From the NCBI GenBank assembly GCA_902540235.1, contig CACBLI010000004.1:1-64000 (forward strand): a DNA stretch of 64,000 nt, read 5' to 3'. The stretch comes from an uncultured Pelagibacteraceae bacterium (GTDB lineage: Bacteria > Pseudomonadota > Alphaproteobacteria > Pelagibacterales > Pelagibacteraceae). The position numbers were made by a program, and so were the translations under genes. Numbering within the stretch: position 1 is the first letter of the stretch; the number at the start of each line of letters is the position of its first letter. The notes beneath the pieces are model-generated. The model searched no databases and was not told the origin of the DNA. It saw only the letters and a program-made list of their open reading frames with translations. This document shows, piece by piece, positions 55,106 through 64,000 of the stretch.

Positions 55106-57387
55106 TCTTTTTTGTAATCAATTACATCTGCAGAAAATGCTGCAATTGATGCCAAATTTATAATCTCTGATGTCGAAGTTCTTAATGGAGCGATCTCTAT
55201 TGGAAGACCTAAACCAATTAATAATGGTCCAATAACTTTTGCTCTACTCATAGATTTTATCATTTTGTAAGAAATAGCTGCGCTATGCTGACTTGGCATA
55301 ATTAAAACATTGGAATTACCTACAATCTCTGAAAATGGATAAAGTTCTTTATATAGTTCCTCTAAAGCAACATCAGGCTGCATTTCCCCATCGAATTTAA
55401 AATCAACTTTATCCTTTTTTAAAATCTCAACAGCATCACTTAATCTTTTAGTTCTATCAGTTGCAGGTTCACCAAAAGTTGAGTGTGATAAAAACGCAAC
55501 TTTAGGATCAAAACCAAACAGTCTCACAACTCTGGCTGCAGATTTTGCCATCTCTGCTAATTGATTTGAATCTGGGTATTCAATTACAGAGGTATCACAT
55601 ATAAAAATTGTTTTTCCTCTATTTACTATTAGATTTAGACCAAACATAATCTCACCTGCTCTTGGATCCACAACTTTATTTATTTTTTCAAGTGAAGAAG
55701 AGTATCTTCGTGTATTTCCAGTTACCATCGCATCAGCATCTTGACATGCGACCATGCAGGATGCCCAAATAACCCTGTCATTTCTCACCAGGCGGTCACA
55801 ATCACGTTCAAGCATACCTTTTTGTCTTTGAAGTTTTTTAAAAAGATATTTTACATACCTTTCCCTTTTTTCAGAGTCCTTTGAATTTACAATTTCTAAG
55901 TCAAAATTTTCATTGTAACCTATCTTTTTTATTTGTTTCTTTATCAAATCTTCTTTTCCAACTAGAATTGGTATTCCTAAATTTGAGTTTTTAAATGCTA
56001 TTGCAGCTTTCAACATATTTTCGTCCTCACCGTCTGCAAAAACGACTTTTTTTTGTTTTTTCTTTATATAGGTATTTATTCCTTGCATAATTGTGACTGT
56101 AGGATCTAGTCTTTGTTTTAATTGGTCTTTATATTGTTCAAAATCTTTTATTTTTATTCTAGCAACTCCAGTATTTATCGCAGCTTTAGCGACTGCTGCT
56201 GGGATAACACTAATAAGTCTTGGATCAAAAGTTGAAGGAATGATGTAGTCTTTTCCATAATGTGGTCTTTCACCCCCCATAGCCGCAACAACTTCATCTG
56301 GCACTTCATCCTTAGCTAAATTAGCTATTGCATGTGCAGCAGCTACTTTCATCTCCTCATTTATAACTTTCGATCTCACGTCTAATGCACCCCTAAATAT
56401 GTAGGGAAAACCAATTAAGTTGTTTACTTGGTTTGGATAATCTGAGCGTCCGGTAGCAATAATTGCGTCATCTCTAACCTCCTCTACTTCCTCAGGTTTT
56501 ATTTCTGGGTCAGGATTTGCACAAGCAAATATGATTGGATTATCGTTCATTTTTTTTACCATGTCCTTAGTTAAAGCACCTTTAGCTGATAATCCCAGAA
56601 ATACATCAGCATTTTTGATTGCATCAGTCAAAGTTCTATCTTCAGTCTTAATAGCATGTGCTGATTTCCATTGGTTTAAATTTTCTCGTCCAATATAAAT
56701 TACTCCTTTTCTATCAACCATCGTAATATTTTTTTGTGGCACTCCACTTTTTTTAAATAAATTTGCACATGCCATAGCTGATGCTCCCGCACCGTTGACA
56801 ACTATTTTAACTTCGTCGATTTTCTTTTTAGTTATGTCAAGTGCGTTTAGTAATGCAGCAGTTGTGATAATTGCTGTTCCATGTTGGTCATCGTGGAATA
56901 CAGGAATATCTAAAATTTCTTTCAGCTTTTCCTCAATTATAAAACAATTAGGGGCAGCGATATCCTCCAAATTTATACCTCCAAAACTCGGAGCAAAATT
57001 TTTTATACTTCTAATTATCTCGTCTGGATCTTCTGAGTCAATTTCAAGATCTATGGAGTCAATGTCCGCGAATCTTTTAAACAAAACAGCTTTTCCCTCC
57101 ATAACGGGTTTTGATGCCAATGCTCCTAAATTACCCATTCCTAAAATTGCAGATCCATTGCTTATTACTGCAACAAGATTACCTTTACTTGTATAGTCAA
57201 ATGCGGCTTCTGGGTTTTCACTTATAGCCTTAACTGGCGCCGCCACACCTGGCGAATAAGCGAGCGCAAGATCTCTTTTTGTTGTCATATTTTTTGAGGA
57301 AGAAATTTCGATTTTTCCTGGCTTATTATGACGGTGGAAATCTAAAGCTTCTTTATCTGTATAATGATCAATTTTTGTTTTTTTCAT
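55102..57387 (-). CDS. maeB: NADP-dependent malic enzyme (MaeB type)
   Basis: A 761-residue fusion. The malic-enzyme half (about 1-430) has PGKIEISSSKNMTTKRDLALAYSPGVAAP, the substrate/metal region FHDDQHGTAIITTAALLNAL and the nucleotide fold KIVVNGAGASAMACANLF. The C-terminal half (about 430-755) is phosphotransacetylase-like, thought to be regulatory by acetyl-CoA in this class. It decarboxylates malate to pyruvate. With mcl-mtk it is a second consumer of malate in the window. Confidence 0.96.
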   Translation of the reverse strand: MKKTKIDHYTDKEALDFHRHNKPGKIEISSSKNMTTKRDLALAYSPGVAAPVKAISENPEAAFDYTSKGNLVAVISNGSAILGMGNLGALASKPVMEGKAVLFKRFADIDSIDLEIDSEDPDEIIRSIKNFAPSFGGINLEDIAAPNCFIIEEKLKEILDIPVFHDDQHGTAIITTAALLNALDITKKKIDEVKIVVNGAGASAMACANLFKKSGVPQKNITMVDRKGVIYIGRENLNQWKSAHAIKTEDRTLTDAIKNADVFLGLSAKGALTKDMVKKMNDNPIIFACANPDPEIKPEEVEEVRDDAIIATGRSDYPNQVNNLIGFPYIFRGALDVRSKVINEEMKVAAAHAIANLAKDEVPDEVVAAMGGERPHYGKDYIIPSTFDPRLISVIPAAVAKAAINTGVARIKIKDFEQYKDQLKQRLDPTVTIMQGINTYIKKKQKKVVFADGEDENMLKAAIAFKNSNLGIPILVGKEDLIKKQIKKIGYNENFDLEIVNSKDSEKRERYVKYLFKKLQRQKGMLERDCDRLVRNDRVIWASCMVACQDADAMVTGNTRRYSSSLEKINKVVDPRAGEIMFGLNLIVNRGKTIFICDTSVIEYPDSNQLAEMAKSAARVVRLFGFDPKVAFLSHSTFGEPATDRTKRLSDAVEILKKDKVDFKFDGEMQPDVALEELYKELYPFSEIVGNSNVLIMPSQHSAAISYKMIKSMSRAKVIGPLLIGLGLPIEIAPLRTSTSEIINLASIAAFSADVIDYKKD

Positions 57388-57437
57388 TTAGGTTAATTAG
57401 GTGTACAAATGAGGTAAATTTAAGACTAATATGATTT

Positions 57438-58967
57438 ATGAATTTAGTTAAGTCAACAGGGACTTTTGGTTTTTATACTATAATTAGCAGATTACTTGGA
57501 TATTTGAGAGATGTTTTGATAGCTATTTTTCTTGGAACAAGTTTATTAGCCGATGCATTTTTTGTTGCTTTTAGAATCCCTAATACATTTAGAAGATTAT
57601 TTGCTGAAGGTACATTTAATGCAGCGTTTGTTCCTAGTTACGCTTCTGAATTAGTCAAAAGTAAAACAAAATCACAAATATTTGCTAATCAAGTTTTTAA
57701 TTTGTTATTACTAGGCTTATTTTTTTTAGTTTTGCTAATTGAACTTTTTATGCCTATTTTTGTAAGTTTGATAGCTCCAGGATTTACTAAAAATACAGAT
57801 AAAATTGAACTGGCTATTACTTTAACTAGAATATCTTTTCCATTTTTAATGTTTGTGAGCTTGTCGTCTTTTTTCGGTGCAATTTTAAACTCTCATAATA
57901 AATTTGCAGCTGCTTCAGGGGCGCCCATTATTCTAAATATTGTATTAATATCGATACTATTTTTTGGAAATTATTTAAATGATGATTTAATTTTTTTTCT
58001 TTCGTGGGGAGTTTCCATAGCTGGCTTATTACAATTTATTTTTTTATATCATTTTGTGAAAAAATTTTATGTCATCAAACTAGATTTTAAAGTAAAAATT
58101 ACCAATAAGGTAAAATTTTTTTTTAAAAAACTTTTGCCCAGTATTTTTTCTTCTGGAGTAACCCAAGTAAATATACTTGTTGGTACAATTATAGCGTCAT
58201 TCCAGTCAAGTGCAGTATCTTATCTTTATTATGCAGATAGAATATACCAAATAAATCTAGCAATAGCAGGAATAGCAATTGGCGTGGTAGTTTTACCTCA
58301 ATTATCTAAGCATGTCTTTTTAAAAAAAAAAAATAAAATTCTAAATATTCAAAATAAAGCTTTAGAAATAAGTATGTTTTTAAGTTTACCTGCCACAGTT
58401 GCTTTATTTGTGGGATCAAAAGAAATTATTTCTGGACTGTTCGGATATGGGTCATTTGATGAAGAGGCAGTCCTGAATTCTTCAAAAGCACTTTACTATT
58501 TTGGATTGGGACTGCCTGCATTTGCGTTTATTAAAGTTTTTTCAACTTTTTTCTTTGCAAACAATAATACTAAAACTCCATTTTATATTTCAGTATTTTC
58601 TGTAGTTTTGAATATTTGTATTAGTGTTTATTATTTTAAAAGTCTTGGTTTTATCATTATTCCAATAGCAACGACTATATCTTCATGGTTTAATTCATTT
58701 CTGCTATTTATTTATTTAAAGAAAGACGATTTATTTCAATTTAATAATATTTTTCTGGTAAAATTTATTAAGATAATTTTCATTTCAATTTTAATGGGAT
58801 TATTTTTTAAGTATTTGCTTTTATTTTTTGAAAATCAATTAAGTTACGAATATAATTTAAAATTTCTTTATTTGATATTTGCTGTTTTTTTAACTGTTTC
58901 ATTTTATTTAATATTGTCATTAGTTTTCAAAGCATTTAAATATGAAGATATTAAATTAAAATATTAA
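57438..58967 (+). CDS. murJ: Lipid II flippase MurJ (MviN)
   Basis: A 509-residue membrane protein with 13-14 helices. STGTFGFYTIISRLLGYLRD at the start, FRIPNTFRRLFAEGTFNAAFVP (the MurJ signature), PGF, and FPFLMFVSLSSFFGAILNS. It moves lipid II to the periplasmic side for peptidoglycan synthesis. trpS follows after 2 bases. Confidence 0.96.
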   Translation: MNLVKSTGTFGFYTIISRLLGYLRDVLIAIFLGTSLLADAFFVAFRIPNTFRRLFAEGTFNAAFVPSYASELVKSKTKSQIFANQVFNLLLLGLFFLVLLIELFMPIFVSLIAPGFTKNTDKIELAITLTRISFPFLMFVSLSSFFGAILNSHNKFAAASGAPIILNIVLISILFFGNYLNDDLIFFLSWGVSIAGLLQFIFLYHFVKKFYVIKLDFKVKITNKVKFFFKKLLPSIFSSGVTQVNILVGTIIASFQSSAVSYLYYADRIYQINLAIAGIAIGVVVLPQLSKHVFLKKKNKILNIQNKALEISMFLSLPATVALFVGSKEIISGLFGYGSFDEEAVLNSSKALYYFGLGLPAFAFIKVFSTFFFANNNTKTPFYISVFSVVLNICISVYYFKSLGFIIIPIATTISSWFNSFLLFIYLKKDDLFQFNNIFLVKFIKIIFISILMGLFFKYLLLFFENQLSYEYNLKFLYLIFAVFLTVSFYLILSLVFKAFKYEDIKLKY

Positions 58968-58969
58968 TT

Positions 58970-59971
58970 ATGAAAAAAAAAATTTTTTCAGGGGTTCAGC
59001 CAACCGGAAATCTACATTTGGGAAATTATTTGGGAGCAATTAAGAATTTTGTTAGTTTAAATAACGATGATGAAAACGAGTGTATTTTTTGCGTAGTTGA
59101 TTTACATGCTATTACTGTAAGTCAAGATCCTGCAATACTAAGAGAAAATATACATGAAACAGTGGCAACTTTTATAGCTAGTGGAATAGATCCGAAAAAA
59201 AGTATAATTTTCAATCAGTCACGTGTATCAGCTCATTCAGAGGCAGCATGGATATTAAGTTGTATTGCAAGAATGGGGTGGTTAAATAGAATGACACAGT
59301 TCAAGGAGAAAGCTGGAAAAGATAAAGAGAAAGCTAGTGTGGGGCTTTATTCATATCCCATCTTAATGGCAGCAGACATATTGTTGTATGACACTACATA
59401 TGTACCAGTTGGTAATGATCAAAAGCAACACTTAGAACTTTGTAGGGATATTGCTCAAAAGTTTAATAATGATTTTAAGGTTGAGAATTTTTTTAAAGTA
59501 CCAGAGCCTTTAATTCAAAAAGAATTTTCAAGAATAATGAGTCTTAAAGATGGATCAAAAAAAATGAGTAAATCAGAATCATCAGATCTTAGTCGGATCA
59601 ACTTAACGGACGAAAAAGATCAAATTATAAATAAAATAAAAAAAGCAAAGACAGACTCATTACCAATACCTTCATCATTAATAGAACTTAACAATAGACC
59701 AGAGGCTAGAAATCTAATTGGTATTTACTCTAGTTTAGCTAACTCAACATTAGAAAGTTCAATTCAAAATTTTTCGGGTAAAAATTTTTCAGAATTTAAA
59801 AAAGATTTATCTGAAATTTTAATAGATAAGATTAGCCCTATATCTGATGAGATAAAAAGATTGTTAAATGAGAAAAGTTATTTAAACAAAATTTTAGAGG
59901 ACGGGTATAAAAAAGCAGACAATATAGCTTCTAAAAAGATTAAGAAAATTCACGATATTGTAGGTTTCTAA
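58970..59971 (+). CDS. trpS: Tryptophanyl-tRNA synthetase
   Basis: A 333-residue class I synthetase. SGVQPTGNLHLGNYLGAIKN holds the HIGH-like motif, VVDLHAIT, PVGNDQKQHLELCRDIA and DGSKKMSKSESSD the KMSKS loop. Next to murJ as in many alphaproteobacteria. Confidence 0.97.
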   Translation: MKKKIFSGVQPTGNLHLGNYLGAIKNFVSLNNDDENECIFCVVDLHAITVSQDPAILRENIHETVATFIASGIDPKKSIIFNQSRVSAHSEAAWILSCIARMGWLNRMTQFKEKAGKDKEKASVGLYSYPILMAADILLYDTTYVPVGNDQKQHLELCRDIAQKFNNDFKVENFFKVPEPLIQKEFSRIMSLKDGSKKMSKSESSDLSRINLTDEKDQIINKIKKAKTDSLPIPSSLIELNNRPEARNLIGIYSSLANSTLESSIQNFSGKNFSEFKKDLSEILIDKISPISDEIKRLLNEKSYLNKILEDGYKKADNIASKKIKKIHDIVGF

Positions 59972-60020
59972 GTTACATATTTACAGTTTATATTTTAGAA
60001 TTATTGATTATATATTAACT

Positions 60021-60560
60021 ATGTTCATTCAAACTGAAATTACTCCAAATCCTAATTCCTTAAAATTTTTGCCTGGGAAAAAAGTCTCAAATATTGGTAT
60101 AGTTGAAATAACTAAAAAAGATGAAACAAACAATGAATTAGTTAAGAATATACTTTCAGTAAATGGAGTTGAGGGTATATTGTTAGCGAGTGATTTTATT
60201 TCAGTGAATAAAATTGAGACAACAAGTTGGGATGAAATTAAGCATATCATAATCTCACTAATTAATGATTTTTATTCTAGTGGTAAAAATTTTGTTTTAG
60301 ATAATAAACATAGTGAAAGCAAAGTTGATCTTACAGAAATTGAAAAAAATATAGTTAAAATTCTAGAGGAAAAAATTCGACCAGCTGTATCAAGAGATGG
60401 AGGAGATATAAAATTTAAAAGCTTTAAAGATGGAATTGTAAAAGTTCAATTACAAGGAAGCTGCTCAGGCTGCCCTAGTTCTACTTTAACTTTAAAACAA
60501 GGTGTTCAAAATCTTCTAAAACATTATGTCAGAGAGGTAAAAGAAGTTGAAGCAATTTAA
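60021..60560 (+). CDS. NifU-like Fe-S scaffold/carrier (Nfu)
   Basis: A 179-residue protein. Nfu N-terminal domain (about 1-88, FIQTEITPNPNSLKFLPGKKV), then a NifU C-terminal domain (about 108-175) with VSRDGGDIKF and the cluster-binding SCSGCPSSTLTLKQGVQNLL (C-x2-C). It transfers Fe-S clusters to target enzymes. The next gene starts inside its end. Confidence 0.95.
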   Translation: MFIQTEITPNPNSLKFLPGKKVSNIGIVEITKKDETNNELVKNILSVNGVEGILLASDFISVNKIETTSWDEIKHIIISLINDFYSSGKNFVLDNKHSESKVDLTEIEKNIVKILEEKIRPAVSRDGGDIKFKSFKDGIVKVQLQGSCSGCPSSTLTLKQGVQNLLKHYVREVKEVEAI

Positions 60561-61665
60561 ATTTAAGAAAATAAAATTTATAAATATTAATAGAAAAAAA
60601 AAGACAACTGAAACAATTTATTTATTTGGTGAAAGAGTGAGTAGCTCCATAGGTAGAACATTAGTTGCTTGTTTTGGAATTTTAGGTTTTTTTTATACTA
60701 TTCCAGTATTAATCAATTTTGCAAATCAGGAAATTTTCTCAAAAGAATTCCAAAATGATTCTAGAAAAATAATGGTTTACAAGTTAAATGGAAAAGAGGA
60801 GCAAATCACAATTGATGCAAATGAGACTTTTGATGAGAAAGATTTATTATCTGATATTCTTACACTAAATGATTTGGATACTGATTCTGTAAGATTAAGT
60901 GCATCAACAATTAGTCAATTATTTGAAGACACTAATTATAATTTAGATGACGTTAGAACAAATAAGCTAGTAAGACCTGTTGCTTTAACTTGGTTGCCAA
61001 ATGAGATAAAAAAAATAGAAAACACAAAAAAAAGAAAGAATTTTTTTATTCAAATTGTTTTGCCCCTAGTTTTGGAGGAAAATAATAATATTAAACTCGA
61101 TAGACTAAAACTCTTTGCGATAATCAATAAAAACAATAATACTAAATTAGAAAAGAAATGGTTAAATCAAAAATTCAAACAATATGGAGTACCTTCTAAA
61201 GATCTCTCAACTTTAAAAATTAGGATGGATGAAATTCCAACATCTCTAGCAATAGCTCAAGCTGCGAAAGAGACTGGTTGGGGTACATCACGTTTTGCAT
61301 TAGAAGGAAATGCTTTATTTGGTCAGTGGACTTGGTCAGGAGAAGGATTAAAACCAAAAGATGCCGAAAAAAATCAAGGTCATAAAGTTATGAAATTTAA
61401 TGTTCTGCAAGCTTCTGTTAGAGCTTACCAACGAAATTTAAATACACATTCTTCTTATAAAGAATTTAGAAAGGCTAGAGCAAAATTAAGAGATGAGGGT
61501 GTGGAACTAGATAGTATGATTTTATCAGAATATTTAGATAAGTACGCCGAAACTGGTCAAAAGTATGTGGAGACCTTAAAAAAAATTATTACACAAAACA
61601 ATTTAAAAGATTTTGATGATGCCAAACTACTTCCTTCCAGTAAAAAATTAGAAAGCCTTATTTAG
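60547..61665 (+). CDS. Bax-like N-acetylglucosaminidase, membrane-anchored
   Basis: A 372-residue protein. One membrane segment (about 38-58, TLVACFGILGFFYTIPVLIN) after a basic N-terminus, then a long linker and a glucosaminidase domain (about 205-345) with LAIAQAAKETGWGTSRFALEGNALFGQW, the catalytic Glu region of the Bax/FlgJ group. The only start that keeps the membrane segment is TTG 60547, 14 bases inside the nfu gene. Presumed peptidoglycan hydrolase facing the periplasm. Converges with the deacetylase gene by 8 bases. Confidence 0.83.
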   Translation: MKQFKFKKIKFININRKKKTTETIYLFGERVSSSIGRTLVACFGILGFFYTIPVLINFANQEIFSKEFQNDSRKIMVYKLNGKEEQITIDANETFDEKDLLSDILTLNDLDTDSVRLSASTISQLFEDTNYNLDDVRTNKLVRPVALTWLPNEIKKIENTKKRKNFFIQIVLPLVLEENNNIKLDRLKLFAIINKNNNTKLEKKWLNQKFKQYGVPSKDLSTLKIRMDEIPTSLAIAQAAKETGWGTSRFALEGNALFGQWTWSGEGLKPKDAEKNQGHKVMKFNVLQASVRAYQRNLNTHSSYKEFRKARAKLRDEGVELDSMILSEYLDKYAETGQKYVETLKKIITQNNLKDFDDAKLLPSSKKLESLI

Positions 61666-62725
61666 CATCTTTAGCAATTGTAAATTGTGTTCCAAACCAA
61701 CGCCATTTACCGTTATCATTAAGGGAACAATTAATCCGCCCTCTTCTAGGAGTAAAAGGCTCCCTAAATTTTATTAAAAGTACACTTTCTTTAATTGATA
61801 TATTAGACTTTTTCCATTTATTTCCCTCATTAGAATAACAATTAATATTATTTAAATTTTTCTGTTCTTTAAAAAACTCAACACTGAACTCAGGTGGATT
61901 TTTTTGGTTGTTTAATTTTTTTTCTGTAGGTTTTAAACTTTTGTATTCTAAAGGTGAATAATTTATAATTGATTTAAATCTTTTTAATTCTCCGTATTTT
62001 TCATTAATTGGAAATCTAGGAAGTTCATATTTCTCTTTATTAACATCAATAACACCTGAATGTTGACCAAAAGAAAGACTAAAGTTTTTTGAAATGTAAT
62101 CACGCATTTCTTTTGAATATTCTCCGAATGGGTAAGAAAATAAAGAAGGGATATAACCTAATTTATTTAAGAAAATATCATTTGCTTTTTTTATGTCTAA
62201 AACAAATTCATTAAATTTCTTGTCAATTAAATAATCGTGTGAATGTGAGTGATGGCCTAAAACACCAAATTCTGATCTTTCAATCTCTTTAATTTGATTC
62301 CAAGTCATATATCCTTTTTGACCAACAGGTTCAGTTGATACAAATAATAAAAAGGGAATTTTGTCTTTTTTGAGTATTGGCCATGCTTTTTCATAAAAAG
62401 ATTTAAATGCATCATCTATCGTAACTAAAATCTTTTTTTGATTTTTAGGTTTATTGAAATCATTTTCAAAATCTTTGGGGTGGTAAAATTCAAATTTTGA
62501 ATTTTTGATTATATCCAGATGTTTTTTAAATATATCTATCTTAATATTAGTAGATGGATATTTATTCTCTTCAAAACGATGATACATTATTGATAACACA
62601 CCTTCGTCTTTAGAAAAATATTTACTATTTTTATCTTGTGCACTAGAATTTGTAATTACTAGAAAAATTACAATGAATAAGTTAATTATAGATGCCACGA
62701 AAGAAAATATTTTTTTAATGATCAT
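61658..62725 (-). CDS. Polysaccharide deacetylase (NodB-homology) family protein
   Basis: A 355-residue exported protein. Signal peptide at about 1-29, then a NodB domain (about 40-230): SIMYHRFEEN, LVTIDDAFKSF (catalytic Asp-Asp), GHHSHSHDYLI (metal-binding His), FSYPFGEY. The C-terminal 100 residues form a separate part with two cysteines. The target is probably a cell-wall or envelope glycan. Its first 53 bases overlap, head to head, the start of tsaB. Confidence 0.85.
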   Translation of the reverse strand: MIIKKIFSFVASIINLFIVIFLVITNSSAQDKNSKYFSKDEGVLSIMYHRFEENKYPSTNIKIDIFKKHLDIIKNSKFEFYHPKDFENDFNKPKNQKKILVTIDDAFKSFYEKAWPILKKDKIPFLLFVSTEPVGQKGYMTWNQIKEIERSEFGVLGHHSHSHDYLIDKKFNEFVLDIKKANDIFLNKLGYIPSLFSYPFGEYSKEMRDYISKNFSLSFGQHSGVIDVNKEKYELPRFPINEKYGELKRFKSIINYSPLEYKSLKPTEKKLNNQKNPPEFSVEFFKEQKNLNNINCYSNEGNKWKKSNISIKESVLLIKFREPFTPRRGRINCSLNDNGKWRWFGTQFTIAKDAK

Positions 62726-63059
62726 TAGTAATAAAGAAATTTATAGTATTAGTCATGAAAATGCCAAAACTAATTATGAAAAATTAATAATACTTATAGA
62801 TAACTTTTTGACTTCAAAAAATCTTAAAATAAAAGATATTTCTACATTTTATCTTAATGTCGGACCAGGAAGTTTTGCTGGAGTAAGAAATTCGATTTCT
62901 GTAATAAAAGCAATATGCTTAGTTAATAATATAGACTATTATTGTTTTAGTTTTCAATATTTTAAGGGAATTAAAGACGTAAAATATGAGAATATACCCA
63001 ATCTATGCGATAAATTTAACGTTAAAAAAAATTTGATTAATCCTATTTATATAAGTTAA
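62673..63059 (+). CDS. tsaB: TsaB-like protein, short form
   Basis: A 128-residue ASKHA-fold protein, N-terminal domain only: NKLIIDATKENIFLMIIS, ISHENAKTNYEKLIILIDNFL and FYLNVGPGSFAGVRNSIS (family GPGSFTGLR). TsaB (usually about 210-230 residues) forms the TsaBD heterodimer for t6A37 tRNA modification. Loss of the second half fits other short forms in reduced genomes, and the dimer interface is in the retained half. Its start lies inside the deacetylase gene. rimI, usual next gene, is missing; fur follows 8 bases later. Confidence 0.78.
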   Translation: MNKLIIDATKENIFLMIISNKEIYSISHENAKTNYEKLIILIDNFLTSKNLKIKDISTFYLNVGPGSFAGVRNSISVIKAICLVNNIDYYCFSFQYFKGIKDVKYENIPNLCDKFNVKKNLINPIYIS

Positions 63060-63067
63060 AATTAGAT

Positions 63068-63493
63068 ATGTCAGATAAATTAGAGCAAAAATTTCAAAAA
63101 AAAGGTCTTAAACTTACAGATCAAAGAAAGACTATTGCACGAGTTATTCTGGAGTCAAAAGAAGCTTACGGAGAATCGGACCATCCAGATGTTGATGAAT
63201 TATACAATAGAGTTTCAAAAATTGATCCTAAGATTAGTATTGCCACTGTTTATCGGACTGTAAAGTTATTTGAAGAAGCTGGAATATTAACAAAACATGA
63301 TTTTAAAGGTGGAAAAGCAAGATATGAGTTAAACGATGATCATAACCATTTAATTGATATTAAAACTGGTGAGATAATAGAGTTTGTTGATGAGGAGATT
63401 AACCATCTACAGAAAAAAATTGCTGAAAAGTATGGTTATACCCTTGTAGATCATAGACTTGAACTTTATGGGGTTAAAAAAAAGCCACAATAA
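63068..63493 (+). CDS. fur: Fur-family transcriptional regulator
   Basis: A 141-residue metalloregulator. Winged helix (about 8-90: KGLKLTDQRKTIARVILES, SIATVYRTVKLFEEAGIL), then DDHNHLIDIKTGEIIEF (the metal loop, family HHDHLI), and YTLVDHRLELYGV. The structural CxxC pairs are absent, as in alphaproteobacterial Fur/Mur proteins. Could respond to iron or manganese. tsaB-fur-miaB order agrees with alphaproteobacteria. Confidence 0.93.
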   Translation: MSDKLEQKFQKKGLKLTDQRKTIARVILESKEAYGESDHPDVDELYNRVSKIDPKISIATVYRTVKLFEEAGILTKHDFKGGKARYELNDDHNHLIDIKTGEIIEFVDEEINHLQKKIAEKYGYTLVDHRLELYGVKKKPQ

Positions 63494-63497
63494 TAAG

Positions 63498-64000
63498 ATG
63501 AGTCAAAAAATCTTTATAAAGACATTTGGTTGTCAAATGAATGAATATGACTCCAACCGTATTTATGACATAGTAAACGAGATAGGTTATGAAAAAACTG
63601 ACCGGTGTGAAGATGCTGATTGCTATATTTTGAATACATGTCACATAAGAGATAAAGCTAGCGAAAAAGTTTATCATGAAATTGGTAGGGTAAAAAAGGT
63701 TTTCAGATTAAAAAGAAAACCAATTGTCATAGTAGCAGGTTGTGTTGCACAAGCAGAAAATCAAGAGATGTTGAGAAGAGAGCCTTACATCGATTTGATT
63801 ATAGGCCCACAAGCTTATCACAAGATTAATGATCACATTTTAAATCTTTCTAAAAACCAAAAAATTGAAGAGACAGATTTTGATGCAGTTAGCAAATTTG
63901 AGTATTTAAGCAGAATAAAAAATAAAGTTGGAAAAGCTACTTCCTTTTTAACTATACAAGAAGGATGCGATAAGTTTTGCCATTTTTGTGTAGTGCCTTA
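63498..64000 (+). CDS. miaB: tRNA-2-methylthio-N6-dimethylallyladenosine synthase, N-terminal part (3' truncated by window edge)
   Basis: An ATG-started frame open to the edge, about 167 residues of a protein near 450. The N-terminal UPF0004 domain has FIKTFGCQMNEYDS, YILNTCHIRDKASEKVYHEIG and VIVAGCVAQAE, giving the three auxiliary-cluster cysteines, and the radical-SAM motif begins in QEGCDKFCHFCVVPY (C-x3-C-x2-C). It methylthiolates A37 of tRNAs. It starts 4 bases after the fur stop. Confidence 0.96.
   Translation, partial: MSQKIFIKTFGCQMNEYDSNRIYDIVNEIGYEKTDRCEDADCYILNTCHIRDKASEKVYHEIGRVKKVFRLKRKPIVIVAGCVAQAENQEMLRREPYIDLIIGPQAYHKINDHILNLSKNQKIEETDFDAVSKFEYLSRIKNKVGKATSFLTIQEGCDKFCHFCVVP

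Noticed and set aside
1..64000. CRISPR arrays, insertion sequences, prophage, integrase or toxin-antitoxin genes
   Set aside because: None seen: no regularly spaced repeats, transposase or phage-type genes; all regions are accounted for by compact chromosomal genes.

Overview
The window reads as a stretch of a streamlined, AT-rich alphaproteobacterial chromosome, most likely SAR11 (Pelagibacterales / Candidatus Pelagibacter-like). The evidence is the very low G+C, the Lys/Asn/Ile-rich proteins, spacers of a few bases or start/stop overlaps almost everywhere (no gene-free stretch exceeds 300 bases), and a gene order that is alphaproteobacterial throughout. No phage, insertion sequence, CRISPR array or plasmid-type gene was seen.

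Layout. 1-3414: end of acetyl-CoA synthetase, an unknown conserved protein, and a two-subunit sodium:solute symporter (DUF4212 small subunit plus SSS large subunit) closed by a strong terminator. 3488-8093: YggT-like protein, rpe, a heparinase II/III-like protein, purH, a pterin dehydratase and tRNA-Gly(GCC). 8162-13450: LON-domain protein, UbiH-type hydroxylase, ftsK-lolA, GNAT and HIT proteins. 13452-16442: a CoA-ligase pair plus malyl-CoA lyase that resembles the mtkAB-mcl module of serine-cycle methylotrophs more than housekeeping sucCD. 16533-19495: hisB-hisH-hisA-hisF-hisE. 19587-21472: hslVU.

21462-41863 is the classic alphaproteobacterial origin neighbourhood: smr and tim44-like, fxsA-secB, then dnaQ-coaE-aroE-maf-ppsR reading left, an AT-rich 282-base gap that is the best candidate for oriC, then hemE-hemH-hemJ-rho-mnmE-mnmG-rsmG-parA-parB reading right, with a near-perfect parS site inside rsmG. 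holA-lptE-leuS-DUF3576 follow in the opposite direction. A sulfotransferase is wedged between rho and mnmE.

41864-64000: a porin with its own ribosome-binding site and terminator; a ThiE/TenI-like protein and a YggS protein; an L,D-transpeptidase opposite a response regulator with a degenerate receiver; a 34-residue ArfA-like gene; a PfkB kinase; nth; dapB coupled to a 55-residue membrane protein; dnaJ-dnaK-grpE; rdgB; an LpoA-like protein opposite rsmI and a BON lipoprotein; maeB; murJ; trpS; a NifU-like scaffold; a Bax-like glucosaminidase; a polysaccharide deacetylase overlapping a short tsaB; fur; and the start of miaB.

The most useful non-gene signals are the putative oriC, the parS site, and three RpoH-like promoters (hslVU, dnaK, grpE) sharing exactly the same 13-base spacing. 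The most interesting metabolic signal is the malate-CoA ligase / malyl-CoA lyase module, which would link malate to glyoxylate and acetyl-CoA.
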